Shown here one piece after another: positions 29,806 through 38,705 of a stretch of DNA of 64,000 nt (position 1 is its first letter; the number at the start of each line of letters is the position of its first letter). Origin of the DNA: Campylobacter concisus (lineage in GTDB: Bacteria > Campylobacterota > Campylobacteria > Campylobacterales > Campylobacteraceae); contig NZ_CP060707.1 of NCBI RefSeq assembly GCF_003048675.2, positions 1-64,000 on the forward strand, written 5' to 3'. Below the pieces are notes generated by a model, which saw only the letters and a list, made by a program, of their open reading frames with translations, did no database searches and was not told the DNA's origin. The position numbers and the translations under genes were made by a program.

Positions 29806-30716
29806 TTGGGTTGACACCTTAAAAATTTATAGGGATATTGTCGGTTATACTAGGGCATATACTTTCCCATTAAATGGCTTCATATATACCTGGCATATGC
29901 CATTATTTTTTATGATCTCTGGTTTTTTTATAAAATTTGACACACTTTTTAAAGATTTTATAGTTAAAAATTTCAAAAGATTAATGATCCCATACTTTAT
30001 TTTTTCTATTATTGGTCTTTTTATGGAGATACTAAAAAGATATCTACTGCATAGAGAGGCTCTGGATTATGCACATGATATCAAAGGTATTTTTATAGAT
30101 ATGGATTTTGCTGGACTTTGCAACACCTATGCTTTCGTGCTATGGTTTTTGCCAGCACTATTTTTTTCAAGGATATTTTTATATTTGATAAAAAATAAAA
30201 TACCTAGCTTGCTCTTACAATCATTTGTAGTCGTGTTTTTATTTATGGCTAGCTTTCATATCGACCTTCCGTTCGGACTCGATAGCGCCCTAAATTCATT
30301 GATATTTGTCTATGCTGGTAATATTATTTTTGAAAAAGATTGCCTAATATATTTGTTTTTCTGTCTTTTGTAGTGCTTGTGGTGATCTATCTTTTTGGAT
30401 TTAACTTAAATCTAGACATGGCAAGTAAAGTTTATTCTAATAAATTTTTAAATGTGATTTGGGCTGTCTCTTTTGTCTATGTGCTTATTTTTGTATAAAA
30501 ATATAAGATTAAATAGTAAATTTATCAAAAATATGGGGCAGTAACACCATGCTACTTTTTATACTACACCCATATACCAACAATATCGCTCACATAGCTG
30601 TTCAAAAGGTTTTACAGTCTGATTACTGGTTGTTTAAATTTATTATTTCTATAGTGTTACTTTCTCTTATGATTTTTTTATAAAAGAGAGAAATAAAAAA
30701 ATTGGTTGGTTTTTAA
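29791..30716 (+). pseudogene. Acyltransferase 3 family, broken
   Basis: Membrane acyltransferase (PF01757, OatA-like). From GTG 29791, QQRVDWVDTLKIYRDI leads into FIYTWHMPLFFMISGFF and hydrophobic segments, in one frame to 30373. The typical GH pair after the first helix is missing or lost in a shift. Further family-like membrane segments (VIYLFGFNLNLDMASK; QKVLQSDYWLFKFII) continue in other frames to a stop at 30714-30716. The product would have O-acetylated the polymer. Confidence 0.7.
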
Positions 30717-30718
30717 AT

Positions 30719-31744
30719 ATGTATGATTATTTGATAGTGACTCATATACCAGCTTTTTATAAGATAAATTTATATAATGAATTGGCAAAAAGATTAAAGA
30801 TATTTGTTATATTTATCTCATCAGATACTTCGCAAAAGCGTTCAAATAACTTTTCTAGTGTAAATGATGCACTATTTGATTATGAGGTCTTATATCAAGG
30901 AGATTTTCAAAAAAGAAAAATTTTTAAAAATATATTGGCTATTCAAACCATACTCAGCACAGTAAAATTTAAGAGGATTTTGGTCAGCGGATGGGACTTG
31001 CCAGAATTTTGGTATATAGCCTTTACGAGCAAAAAAAGCAAAAATTGCCTGGCTCTTGAGTCAACTATATTTGAAAGTAGTTATAAGGGATTAAAGGGTT
31101 TTATAAAAAAGATCTTTTTGTCAAGGATTTCTACAGTTTTTGCCTCTGGTAGCTTGCATTGTGATCTATTAAAAGCATTAAATTTCCATGGAGATATTAA
31201 AATTACTAATGGTGTCGGCATCATAAATAAACCAGAATTTATAAAAACTCAAAAGAAATTTAGCGGTAGATTTTTATATATTGGCAGGATTGTGGATATC
31301 AAAAATTTAAAATTTCTAGTAGAGATTTTTAATGCTATGCCAAATTTTACTCTCGCTATTATCGGTGTTGGTGAGCAGCAGGAGTTTTTGCAGTCTATTT
31401 CAAATAAAAATATAATCTTTAGAGGAGCTATAGAAAATAAATTTATAGGTGCCGAATTCGCCAAAAATGATGTTTTCATTTTACCTAGTTTGATCGAGCC
31501 TTGGGGCTTGGTGGTAGAGGAGGCATTGTATTTTGGACTACCAGTCTTGATAAGTGATCGTTGTGGCTCTTCTGAATTAATCAAAAATGGCATAAATGGC
31601 TTTGTATTTGATCCTACTGACAAAAATAGCCTTATGCAAATAATAAGAAATTTTGACGATGAAATGTTGCAAAATTTATGTAGCAATGCCGATAGTTATG
31701 ACATTAATGCCAAAGATGCACAGCAAATAAGCGCATACTTATGA
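30719..31744 (+). CDS. Glycosyltransferase family 4
   Basis: A 341-residue retaining GT-B enzyme. The C-terminal domain has GRFLYIGRIVDIKNL and EPWGLVVEEALYFGLPVL, with the E-x7-E nucleotide-sugar motif. The N-terminal domain starts DYLIVTHIPAFYKINLYNEL. Slightly short for GT4 but complete. It overlaps the next gene by four bases (ATGA), suggesting coupling. Confidence 0.85.
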   Translation: MYDYLIVTHIPAFYKINLYNELAKRLKIFVIFISSDTSQKRSNNFSSVNDALFDYEVLYQGDFQKRKIFKNILAIQTILSTVKFKRILVSGWDLPEFWYIAFTSKKSKNCLALESTIFESSYKGLKGFIKKIFLSRISTVFASGSLHCDLLKALNFHGDIKITNGVGIINKPEFIKTQKKFSGRFLYIGRIVDIKNLKFLVEIFNAMPNFTLAIIGVGEQQEFLQSISNKNIIFRGAIENKFIGAEFAKNDVFILPSLIEPWGLVVEEALYFGLPVLISDRCGSSELIKNGINGFVFDPTDKNSLMQIIRNFDDEMLQNLCSNADSYDINAKDAQQISAYL

Positions 31745-32892
31745 AAATTCTAATAATCCACAATAAATACCAATCAAAGAATATTGGCGGTGAGGATATC
31801 GTTTATAAAAATGAGCTAAACGCCCTGCGCAAAAAACTAGGAGATGAAAATGTTTTTTGCTATGAAGTTTCAAATGATAATATAAATAAATTTAAACTTC
31901 TTTTTGAGATATGGTTTTCAAAAAAATATTACAAAGAGGTTAGAAAAATAATAAAAGAAAATGGTATTGAAATTGTTCATGTTCATAACTTTTTCCCACT
32001 TCTTACGCCTGCTGTTTTTAAGGCCGCTAAAGATAGTAAAACAAAAGTGATCCATACTTTGCATAATTATAGATTGTGGTGCATATCTGGAATTTTATAT
32101 AGAGATGGTTTTGGTATTTGTGAAATTTGCGCGCATAAAACATTTTCTTTATCTGGCATTTTAAATAGATGTTATAGAAAGTCACTTCTTCAAAGTCTTG
32201 TGGCGCAGCTGGCTTTTTGGTTTTATAAGTTAATTGGAGCTTTTAAAAGTATCGACTACTTTTTTGTCTTAACAAATTTTCAAAAAGATAAGGTTAAAAG
32301 TCTTGGAGTGAGTGAAAGCAAGATCATTCTAAAGCCAAATAGCTTACAAATGAAATTTAGCATAGAGACACAAAAACATAACTATGTATATGTAGGGCGG
32401 CTAGAGGAGTCAAAAGGGATTTTAGGGCTTTTAGAAATTTGGGATCAGCTAGACGAAAAGTATATTTTAACCATTGTTGGTGGCGGAGATATTGAAGCAC
32501 AACTTAGACAAAGATATACAAAGTCAAACATAATATTTAAAGGTAAGTGTCCAAGAGAAGAAACCATGACTATTATCTCACATTCAAAGTATTTACTGCA
32601 ACCATCGCTATTATATGAAACATTTGGATTGACTATCGTAGAAGCCATGAGCGTAGGAGTGCCCGTCATAGGATATGACATAGGAACAAGGGGTGATTTT
32701 ATAAAAGATGGTGTAAATGGATTTTTAAGTGGCCCCGATGAGTTAAAAAGTGTGATAGAAAGATCATATGAATTTGAGAGCTACGATAGACTTTCAAGGG
32801 CCGCAAAAGAGAGCACAAAACAATACAAAAATGAGTATGTTATTGAAAAACAGATTGAAATTTATAAAAATATCTTGGAGAATAAAATTTGA
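31741..32892 (+). CDS. Glycosyltransferase family 4
   Basis: A 383-residue GT-B enzyme. N-terminal ILIIHNKYQSKNIGGEDIVY is typical of wall/LPS GT4 enzymes. The middle holds four cysteines (WCISG, GICEICAH, NRCYRK) that may bind zinc, a pattern often seen in this subfamily. The C-terminal domain has NYVYVGRLEESKGILGL and ETFGLTIVEAMSVGVPVIG. The ends overlap its neighbours by four bases each. Confidence 0.88.
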   Translation: MKILIIHNKYQSKNIGGEDIVYKNELNALRKKLGDENVFCYEVSNDNINKFKLLFEIWFSKKYYKEVRKIIKENGIEIVHVHNFFPLLTPAVFKAAKDSKTKVIHTLHNYRLWCISGILYRDGFGICEICAHKTFSLSGILNRCYRKSLLQSLVAQLAFWFYKLIGAFKSIDYFFVLTNFQKDKVKSLGVSESKIILKPNSLQMKFSIETQKHNYVYVGRLEESKGILGLLEIWDQLDEKYILTIVGGGDIEAQLRQRYTKSNIIFKGKCPREETMTIISHSKYLLQPSLLYETFGLTIVEAMSVGVPVIGYDIGTRGDFIKDGVNGFLSGPDELKSVIERSYEFESYDRLSRAAKESTKQYKNEYVIEKQIEIYKNILENKI

Positions 32893-33635
32893 AAATATCA
32901 ATCATAACGGTAGTCTGGAATAATGCAAAAACGATAAAAGATGCCATAAATTCTGTTTTAAATCAGAGCTATAAAGATATAGAGTATATTATCATAGACG
33001 GATATAGTACCGATGGCACTATAGAGATAGTGCAAAGCTATAGAGATAAGATAAAATTTATCAGTGAAAAGGATAATGGTCTATATGATGCTATGAATAA
33101 GGGCATTAGAATGGCTACTGGGGACGTTGTTGGCATATTAAATAGTGATGATTTTTACGCAAGTGATAAAATTCTGCAGATAGTGGCTGATGAGTTTTCA
33201 AAGAGTAATATCGATAGTGTATATGCAAATCTTGAATACATAGATACAAATGATCCAAAAAGAGTTATAAGATACTGGAGGTCAAAAAAGTACCAAGAAG
33301 GCCTTTTTAGATCTGGCTGGCACCCAGCACACCCTACATTTTTTGTTAAAAAAGAAATTTACGAAAAGTATGGAGTGTTTGATCTTAGTTTTAAAATCGC
33401 CGCTGATTATGAGCTTATGTTAAGATTTTTTGAAAAATACAAAATCACAAGTAGCTATGTCGATGAAGTTTTTGTAAAAATGAGAATAGGTGGCGAGAGC
33501 AACAAGAGCATTAAAAATATCATAAAAGCAAATATGGAGTCATATATGGCATGGAAAGCTAATGGTCTTTGCATAAACCCATTAAGGTTTCTACTAAAGC
33601 CTTTTTCAAAGATAATTCAATTTATAAAAAAATAA
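32889..33635 (+). CDS. Glycosyltransferase family 2
   Basis: A 248-residue GT-A enzyme with ISIITVVWNNAKTIKDAIN, IIIDGYSTDGTIEIV and GILNSDDFYA (D-x-D position). It closely resembles the GT2 at 28.3 kb in layout. The last intact gene of the polysaccharide locus. No terminator is visible right after it. Confidence 0.88.
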   Translation: MKISIITVVWNNAKTIKDAINSVLNQSYKDIEYIIIDGYSTDGTIEIVQSYRDKIKFISEKDNGLYDAMNKGIRMATGDVVGILNSDDFYASDKILQIVADEFSKSNIDSVYANLEYIDTNDPKRVIRYWRSKKYQEGLFRSGWHPAHPTFFVKKEIYEKYGVFDLSFKIAADYELMLRFFEKYKITSSYVDEVFVKMRIGGESNKSIKNIIKANMESYMAWKANGLCINPLRFLLKPFSKIIQFIKK

Positions 33636-33653
33636 ATTTATATGCAAACCCCC

Positions 33654-34120
33654 TCACTCCACCTTATATCCAGTGCCTCGCACGGTTTTTAGGCAAATAG
33701 TTGGGATCTTAGCTCTTATCTCTCGCACGAGCGATCTTATACACTCTTGCGACAAGGTTTTTTATATAGGTGGTGATCTATCTCGTTATAGGTGACGACG
33801 TGGGGCGAGTTTTTGTTAAAGATTTAGCTCAAATTTAGAGTCTAAAAGCACCTTGCAAAGCTAAATGCATAAAATAAAAACAAATGGCTTAATGATAAAA
33901 TCATTAACCCTAGCGTAGTAAATCGTCTTAAAAACGCTAGGGACGCTAACGCTCCGCAAAAGCATAATGGGAGTGATGTTTTGGCTATCTCTTATAAATT
34001 TAACCAGATCAAGGTTTAAATTTCTTTATCCATCGCCGCACTCAAAGTCCTTGATGACCGAGCACGCGCTTTTTAGCTGTATCATCCTAAACCCAAAGCG
34101 ATAAAGCGATGTGTTTAGGA
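33654..34120 (-). pseudogene. OmpR-type response regulator, decayed
   Basis: On the minus strand the 3' end reads LSQECIRSLVREIRAKIPTI then CLKTVRGTGYKVE and TGA at 33656-33654, a winged-helix OmpR/PhoB terminus. Upstream segments in other frames give DLVKFIRDSQNITPIMLL and YYARVNDFIIKPF, the receiver-domain switch region with its lysine, and FRMIQLLKSACSVIKDFE near the N-terminus. Frames are broken and part of the receiver and linker is missing. No histidine kinase remnant was recognised next to it. The 5' limit is approximate. Confidence 0.75.
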
Positions 34121-34164
34121 TGACATTTTGCCAAAAGCCACTTGAGAGCGGTTAAGCTTTCTCG

Positions 34165-34869
34165 TCAGCCAGCTAGACCGCCACCAGCTGGTTTTTTGGC
34201 ATCTTTTTCAGCCTTTTGTTTTAAAAATTCCTCTTCTTCTTTTGTAGGCTTGTACTCCTCTTTGAAGAATTTTTGCTTAGTTTCGATCCTCTTTTCGATC
34301 ATCTTTTTATCGTAAATTTTATACGATGGCTTCCAGTACTCAAGATAGTTTCTAAAGCCAGCGCTGTGACCTGCGTCATAGTGACAGCTTACACATTTTA
34401 GCTCTTTAGGAGTGTCAAGGAGCTTTTTGTAGTGAGCGTGCATCTTTTGAGCTTGCGCTGAAGTGTTGTTGCTATCTATCACGTTTGCGTGGCAGCTTGT
34501 GCAGCCGTTGTCAAAGACAAAATGCTCGCGATTTTTGAGGTTTTTATGCCAATCAATCGCATTAGGATCGCCAAAGAAATGCACCCAGCCCTCTAAAATG
34601 CCGTTTTTCGCCTTTTTTAGGGCGTATTTTGCGATGTTGTCATGCGGTATGTGACAATCCACACATCTTGCTTTGATACCAGTTTTGCCCTTGCCGCTGT
34701 GGATGTCGTCGTTGTAGGCGATCACCATAGGATCCATCTCGTGGCAAACGATGCAGAATTTATCCCCACTCGTCTCATCAAGTGCGTAATGAACTGGCAG
34801 AACGACTAAAAATCCAACAATTCCGCTTATGAAGATTATAAGCGCTAGTAATTTTTTTGAAATTTTCAT
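34165..34869 (-). CDS. NapC/NirT-type membrane-anchored cytochrome c
   Basis: Quinol-oxidising cytochrome that feeds electrons from the menaquinone pool to periplasmic partners. One N-terminal membrane anchor (about 7-26) is followed by four heme motifs, at 39-43 (CIVCH), 69-73 (CVDCH), 123-127 (CTSCH) and 159-163 (CVSCH). The last 40 residues are Lys/Glu-rich, an extension beyond the usual NrfH/NapC end. ATG 34869 overlaps the tetraheme gene's stop (ATGA), so I start here and not seven codons upstream. 234 residues. The FccC protein of Wolinella is the likely counterpart. Confidence 0.88.
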   Translation of the reverse strand: MKISKKLLALIIFISGIVGFLVVLPVHYALDETSGDKFCIVCHEMDPMVIAYNDDIHSGKGKTGIKARCVDCHIPHDNIAKYALKKAKNGILEGWVHFFGDPNAIDWHKNLKNREHFVFDNGCTSCHANVIDSNNTSAQAQKMHAHYKKLLDTPKELKCVSCHYDAGHSAGFRNYLEYWKPSYKIYDKKMIEKRIETKQKFFKEEYKPTKEEEEFLKQKAEKDAKKPAGGGLAG

Positions 34870-35303
34870 GGTGTTACTCCGTTCATCCATTGTGGCACCT
34901 CGTGTTCATGGCACTCAGAGCACATGTTTGTAGATGGTTTGTGTTCGTTGTGGCACTCGTCGCAGTACAAAGTCGGACCATCGTGAACAGAGTTGTGAGG
35001 ATTTGCCTTTAGAGTATCCATAAATTTTAGCCTTTGAGCTAAAAGCTTTTTGCTCTTGTGACAGGATAGGCAGCCAGCGTCGCCGATCGATTTAAATTTG
35101 CTAGGATCATCGCCCTGGTTTTGGTGACAATCAACGCAGTCAAAGCTTAGATGTTCGTGATGAGGCTTGATCTTATATTTGGCTCGTAGCTCATCGGAGA
35201 CTGCTACTTTTGTGACGTTTAGATCGCCCTTTGGCATATCGGCACCAAAGAGATGAAGCGAAAATAAACAGGCAAAAATAGCGATGAATTTAAGCTTATT
35301 CAT
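34866..35303 (-). CDS. Periplasmic tetraheme cytochrome c
   Basis: Electron carrier with signal peptide (residues 1-20, MNKLKFIAIFACLFSLHLFG, then ADMPK). Heme motifs are at 56-60 (CVDCH), 78-82 (CLSCH), 114-118 (CDECH) and 128-132 (CSECH), with extra histidines (PHHEH, NEHK, HEHE) as distal ligands. It resembles the heme domain of flavocytochrome c fumarate reductases and the FccB subunit. The start at ATG 35303 follows AAAGGAAAAGGGT. It is translated just before the NapC/NirT gene; the flavin subunit is probably the 57.2 kb gene. Confidence 0.88.
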   Translation of the reverse strand: MNKLKFIAIFACLFSLHLFGADMPKGDLNVTKVAVSDELRAKYKIKPHHEHLSFDCVDCHQNQGDDPSKFKSIGDAGCLSCHKSKKLLAQRLKFMDTLKANPHNSVHDGPTLYCDECHNEHKPSTNMCSECHEHEVPQWMNGVTP

Positions 35304-35509
35304 ACCCTTTTCCTTTCTTTTAAGATTTATAAACATCAAATTTCAATGGAAAACTAATATTTTTACTTAAACTTATTTTTATAAAATTATAGTCCTTGCT
35401 TGATTAAATCTGCATTAATAATATTTTAGAGTGCTAAAATATAGACTAGTTTTATGAAGTTGAATTTTAAAGAAAAAGGTAATTAAGCTAAATAAAAAGG
35501 AAAATAAAA

Positions 35510-35515
35510 TATAAT
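35510..35515 (+). promoter_or_regulatory. -10 box of tRNA-Val
   Basis: TATAAT ending 11 bases before the tRNA's first base, with A/T-rich phasing upstream. Confidence 0.6.
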
Positions 35516-35526
35516 CCCAAATCTTT

Positions 35527-35602
35527 GGTCCCGTAGCTCAGTTGGTAGAGCACTACCTTGACATGGTAGTGGTCGATGGTTCGAGTCCATTCGGGGCCAC
35601 CA
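35527..35602 (+). tRNA. tRNA-Val (anticodon GAC)
   Basis: 76 bases with the CCA end encoded. The acceptor stem pairs GGTCCCG with CGGGGCC. The anticodon arm CTACC-TTGACAT-GGTAG gives anticodon GAC, and the T arm contains GGTTCGAGTCC. D-arm GCTCAGTTGGTAGAGC is standard. Confidence 0.97.
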
Positions 35603-35807
35603 TTTCTATATAAAATTTCCCAAAACGTAAAGTCCAAAAAATAAAATTTAAAAATATTTTTTATAACTCTACCATTTTTAAATTTTAAACTAAATCCCTA
35701 AAATACGGTAAATTTTTACTAAATTTAACTCAAAAATTTACAACTTCACATTCCTAAAATGTCACAACTGTACCAAAGTACAATAGATATAAAATAAATT
35801 TTTTACT

Positions 35808-35813
35808 TATAAT
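35808..35813 (+). promoter_or_regulatory. -10 box for the retention-module gene
   Basis: TATAAT 35 bases before the ATG at 35848, whose ribosome site is AAAAAAGGGG. Confidence 0.55.
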
Positions 35814-35847
35814 TGCTGATATAAAAATATAAAAAAGGGGAAATACT

Positions 35848-37152
35848 ATGAGTAAAGTTAAAGGACTAATCAAATCAATAATCGGCACGGATGCCATTGT
35901 CGCTATAGACGCTAATGGAAATGAAAGAACTCTAAAAGCAGGCGACGTGATCTATGACAATGAGGTCATAAAAGAACAAGATGGCGTAAAGGTTGAGTTG
36001 CAGGCTGCGCAAACTCAAAATGAAAATGCTAGCGATGAGACTGGCAAAGAGATAGCATCGCTACAAGAGCAATTATTAAATGGTAAAAATATCTCTGATC
36101 TTGAAGAGACTGCAGCTGGCGGCACTCAATCAGCAGGTGGAGTAAGCTCGAATGGCGTGAGCCTTGGCGCTGCTGGCTTTGCAAATGGTGGTCACTACTC
36201 AAACGTAAATGCAAATTTTGGCGATCTAGCTTCTCAAACAATCGCTAGTGCAGAGGCTCTAACAAATGTAAATGGCGCTGCTAGTGAGGGCTTTAGCCTT
36301 GATACGCTTGCAGCTGCGATAGATAATGCATATAACAATATATTGCCACAGACCCTAGAAGTATCTGTCACAGCAGTTGATGATAATGTAGTGACTGGTA
36401 ATACAGATCAGGCAGTAAGCAGCAACCTTGACATCGAGGGCAATATCTTAGAGCATGAAAATTCACAAAGAACAGGTCTGCATATCACAAACGATAACAC
36501 TCCAACTTTGGTAGGTAAGGCTACTTCAAACGCTACTATAAGTATATTTGATGGCGAAGGCGAGAGCGCACCACTACTTGGCACGACAACTACCGATAAT
36601 GATGGCAACTGGTCATACACACCAAGCTCGCCTCTAGCTGACGGCGATCATAAATTTACTATCGAAGCTAGTAAAGTAGCTGCAAACGGCGAAGAGCTAA
36701 AAGCTACAAGCACACAAGAGATAACTGTTGATACAGACAATAGCACTTTATCTATCACAAAAATATCTACTGATGATTTTACTGACTTGTCACACTATAA
36801 CACAATGTATGATAGCAATAAAGAGTATGACTTTTCACCGACTATCGAGGGCAAGGCAGAGGCGTTTGCTGATGTAAATATAGTTATCAAAACGGCTGAT
36901 GTCTTTTATAACGACGGCTTAGGTAACTCTTGGCTAGGCAAAGCAGCTCAAGTAGTCGAAGAACTAAGTGTCAAGGCTGATGCTGAAGGCAACTGGAAAG
37001 TTGAGAGCGGTGTTTTAAATAATAGAGATTATGAATACAAAGTCGAAGCTTCATCGGTAGATGAGGCTGGCAACAAATACTCTGAGCCTCAAGCAACGAC
37101 ATTTTATATGCCACTTGAGCCTATAACTGTCGCTCCAACAGACCATCTATAA
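35848..37152 (+). CDS. Short retention-module protein with Ig-like domains
   Basis: A 434-residue protein with no Sec signal. Residues 1-60 (GLIKSIIGTDAIVAIDANG, TLKAGDVIYDNEVI) match the N-terminal retention module of LapA/BapA-type giant adhesins. TAAG lies at residues 88-91, in ETAAGGTQ, the sequence that LapG-type proteases cut. Two Ig-like beta domains follow, about 208-296 (NDNTPTLVGKATSNATISIF) and 305-425. The protein ends without RTX repeats, a von Willebrand domain or an obvious type I secretion signal. Either it is a truncated adhesin or a stand-alone form. A terminator follows directly. Confidence 0.8.
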   Translation: MSKVKGLIKSIIGTDAIVAIDANGNERTLKAGDVIYDNEVIKEQDGVKVELQAAQTQNENASDETGKEIASLQEQLLNGKNISDLEETAAGGTQSAGGVSSNGVSLGAAGFANGGHYSNVNANFGDLASQTIASAEALTNVNGAASEGFSLDTLAAAIDNAYNNILPQTLEVSVTAVDDNVVTGNTDQAVSSNLDIEGNILEHENSQRTGLHITNDNTPTLVGKATSNATISIFDGEGESAPLLGTTTTDNDGNWSYTPSSPLADGDHKFTIEASKVAANGEELKATSTQEITVDTDNSTLSITKISTDDFTDLSHYNTMYDSNKEYDFSPTIEGKAEAFADVNIVIKTADVFYNDGLGNSWLGKAAQVVEELSVKADAEGNWKVESGVLNNRDYEYKVEASSVDEAGNKYSEPQATTFYMPLEPITVAPTDHL

Positions 37153-37165
37153 TATTAAATTTAAT

Positions 37166-37186
37166 GTGGAGAGGTCCTCTCTCCAC
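37166..37186. terminator. Terminator hairpin between converging genes
   Basis: GTGGAGAG and CTCTCCAC form an eight-pair stem with a five-base loop, 13 bases after the retention-module stop and 12 before the symporter stop. The T-runs are poor on both sides, so it may serve both directions. Confidence 0.6.
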
Positions 37187-37198
37187 GCACTCTTAAAT

Positions 37199-38617
37199 TT
37201 ACTTCAAATACTCTTTTACGTCGTACTCTTTGCCAGCGTCGTGATCTTTTAAAAGTTTAGCCACGACTGGGCTTAGAAGGATTATGGCGATTAAATTTGG
37301 CACAACCATAAGGCCGTTAAACATATCTGCTAAACTCCAGACAAAATCAACCTTTTGCAAGCTACCTAAAAAGACAAAAACAACAACTAAAATTTTAAAA
37401 ATTTTAACCGCTTTTGCGCCAAAAAGGTAGCGCACATTGATCTCAGCGAAGTAGTACCAGCCAATGATCGTCGTAAATGCGAAGAAAAATAGGCAGATCG
37501 CCACGAAGCTATAACCGCCAGTTTTGCCAAAGATATGTGACGAGAACGCCTCTTGCACCAAGGTGATGCCAGTAAAGACCGCCTTGCCGTTTTCAAAGCT
37601 GATGACATTTGCAGTAAGCACCACAAAAACGGTTATATTTAGGATGACAAAGGTGTCTATAAAGACGCTCATTATGCCAAGGACGGCTTGATCGACTGGG
37701 TGTTTGACATTTGCAGCAGCGTGTGCGTGCGGAGTTGAACCCATGCCAGCTTCGTTGCTAAAAAGTCCTCTTGCGATGCCGTATCTCATAGCAGCTGCGA
37801 TGCTAGCGCCAGTTGCCCCACCCCAAGCAGCCGAAGGATCAAACGCAGCTTTAAATATTAGTGAGATCGCCTCTGGGATTTGGTGAAAATTTAAAGCGAT
37901 GATAACCACGCCAACAACGATATAAAGTAGCGCCATTAGCGGCACGATCTTTTCAGCGACCCTTGCGATCGCCTTTACGCCACCTATGAAAATTAGCGCG
38001 CAAATGAGAGCCAAAAACGCCCCTGTTAGCCACTGCGGTATGCCAAAAGCGCCGCTAAAGCCGTCTGATATGGAGTTTGCTTGAACCATATTGCCGATAA
38101 AGCCAAGTGCGATGATGATAGCGATAGCGAAAAATCCAGCTAGAAATTTCGCCCATTTGCCCTTTAATCCGCGGCTTATGTAAAAGGCTGGACCGCCTAT
38201 CGTATGACCGCTGTCATCTTTGGTGCGGTAAATTTGAGCGAGGCAAATTTCAGCAAAATTTGTAGCCATGCCTAAAAAGGCTGCGCACCACATCCAAAAT
38301 ATGGCTCCAGGACCGCCCATGATAAGAGCTGTCGTCGCGCCTACTAGGTTGCCAGTGCCAACTTGCGCGGCGATCGCCGTTGCGACTGCTTGAAATGAGC
38401 TCATACCAGCCTTGCCAGCAGCCTCGCCGTGAAGTGAGAAATTTCCAAAAAGCTTGCCTAAACCCATCTTAAATTTAAAAATCTGAACAAAGCCAAGTCT
38501 AATGGTAAAAAATAGTCCAGTGCCGCAAAGTAGGGCGATAAGGAAGTATGGACCCCAAAGAAATGAATTTATACTTTCAACGCAGTTATTCAAAATTTCA
38601 GCAAAATTCGTAGGCAT
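37199..38617 (-). CDS. Alanine/glycine:cation symporter
   Basis: A 472-residue inner-membrane symporter of the AGCS (DagA/AlsT) family importing alanine or glycine with sodium. About 11 membrane segments are visible. Family signatures include GKAGMSSFQAVATAIAAQVG, GNLVGATTALIMGGPGAIFW and RGLFSNEAGMGSTPHAHAAA. It is a single gene with ATG 38617. Amino acids are the main carbon sources of this genus, which fits. Confidence 0.93.
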   Translation of the reverse strand: MPTNFAEILNNCVESINSFLWGPYFLIALLCGTGLFFTIRLGFVQIFKFKMGLGKLFGNFSLHGEAAGKAGMSSFQAVATAIAAQVGTGNLVGATTALIMGGPGAIFWMWCAAFLGMATNFAEICLAQIYRTKDDSGHTIGGPAFYISRGLKGKWAKFLAGFFAIAIIIALGFIGNMVQANSISDGFSGAFGIPQWLTGAFLALICALIFIGGVKAIARVAEKIVPLMALLYIVVGVVIIALNFHQIPEAISLIFKAAFDPSAAWGGATGASIAAAMRYGIARGLFSNEAGMGSTPHAHAAANVKHPVDQAVLGIMSVFIDTFVILNITVFVVLTANVISFENGKAVFTGITLVQEAFSSHIFGKTGGYSFVAICLFFFAFTTIIGWYYFAEINVRYLFGAKAVKIFKILVVVFVFLGSLQKVDFVWSLADMFNGLMVVPNLIAIILLSPVVAKLLKDHDAGKEYDVKEYLK

Positions 38618-38705
38618 TTTTAAACTTTCGTGATTGATTTGGATTTGAGAAGTATATTTGAATAAATATAAAATTTAAATTAATAGCTAAAAAATCATGC
38701 CCGAG

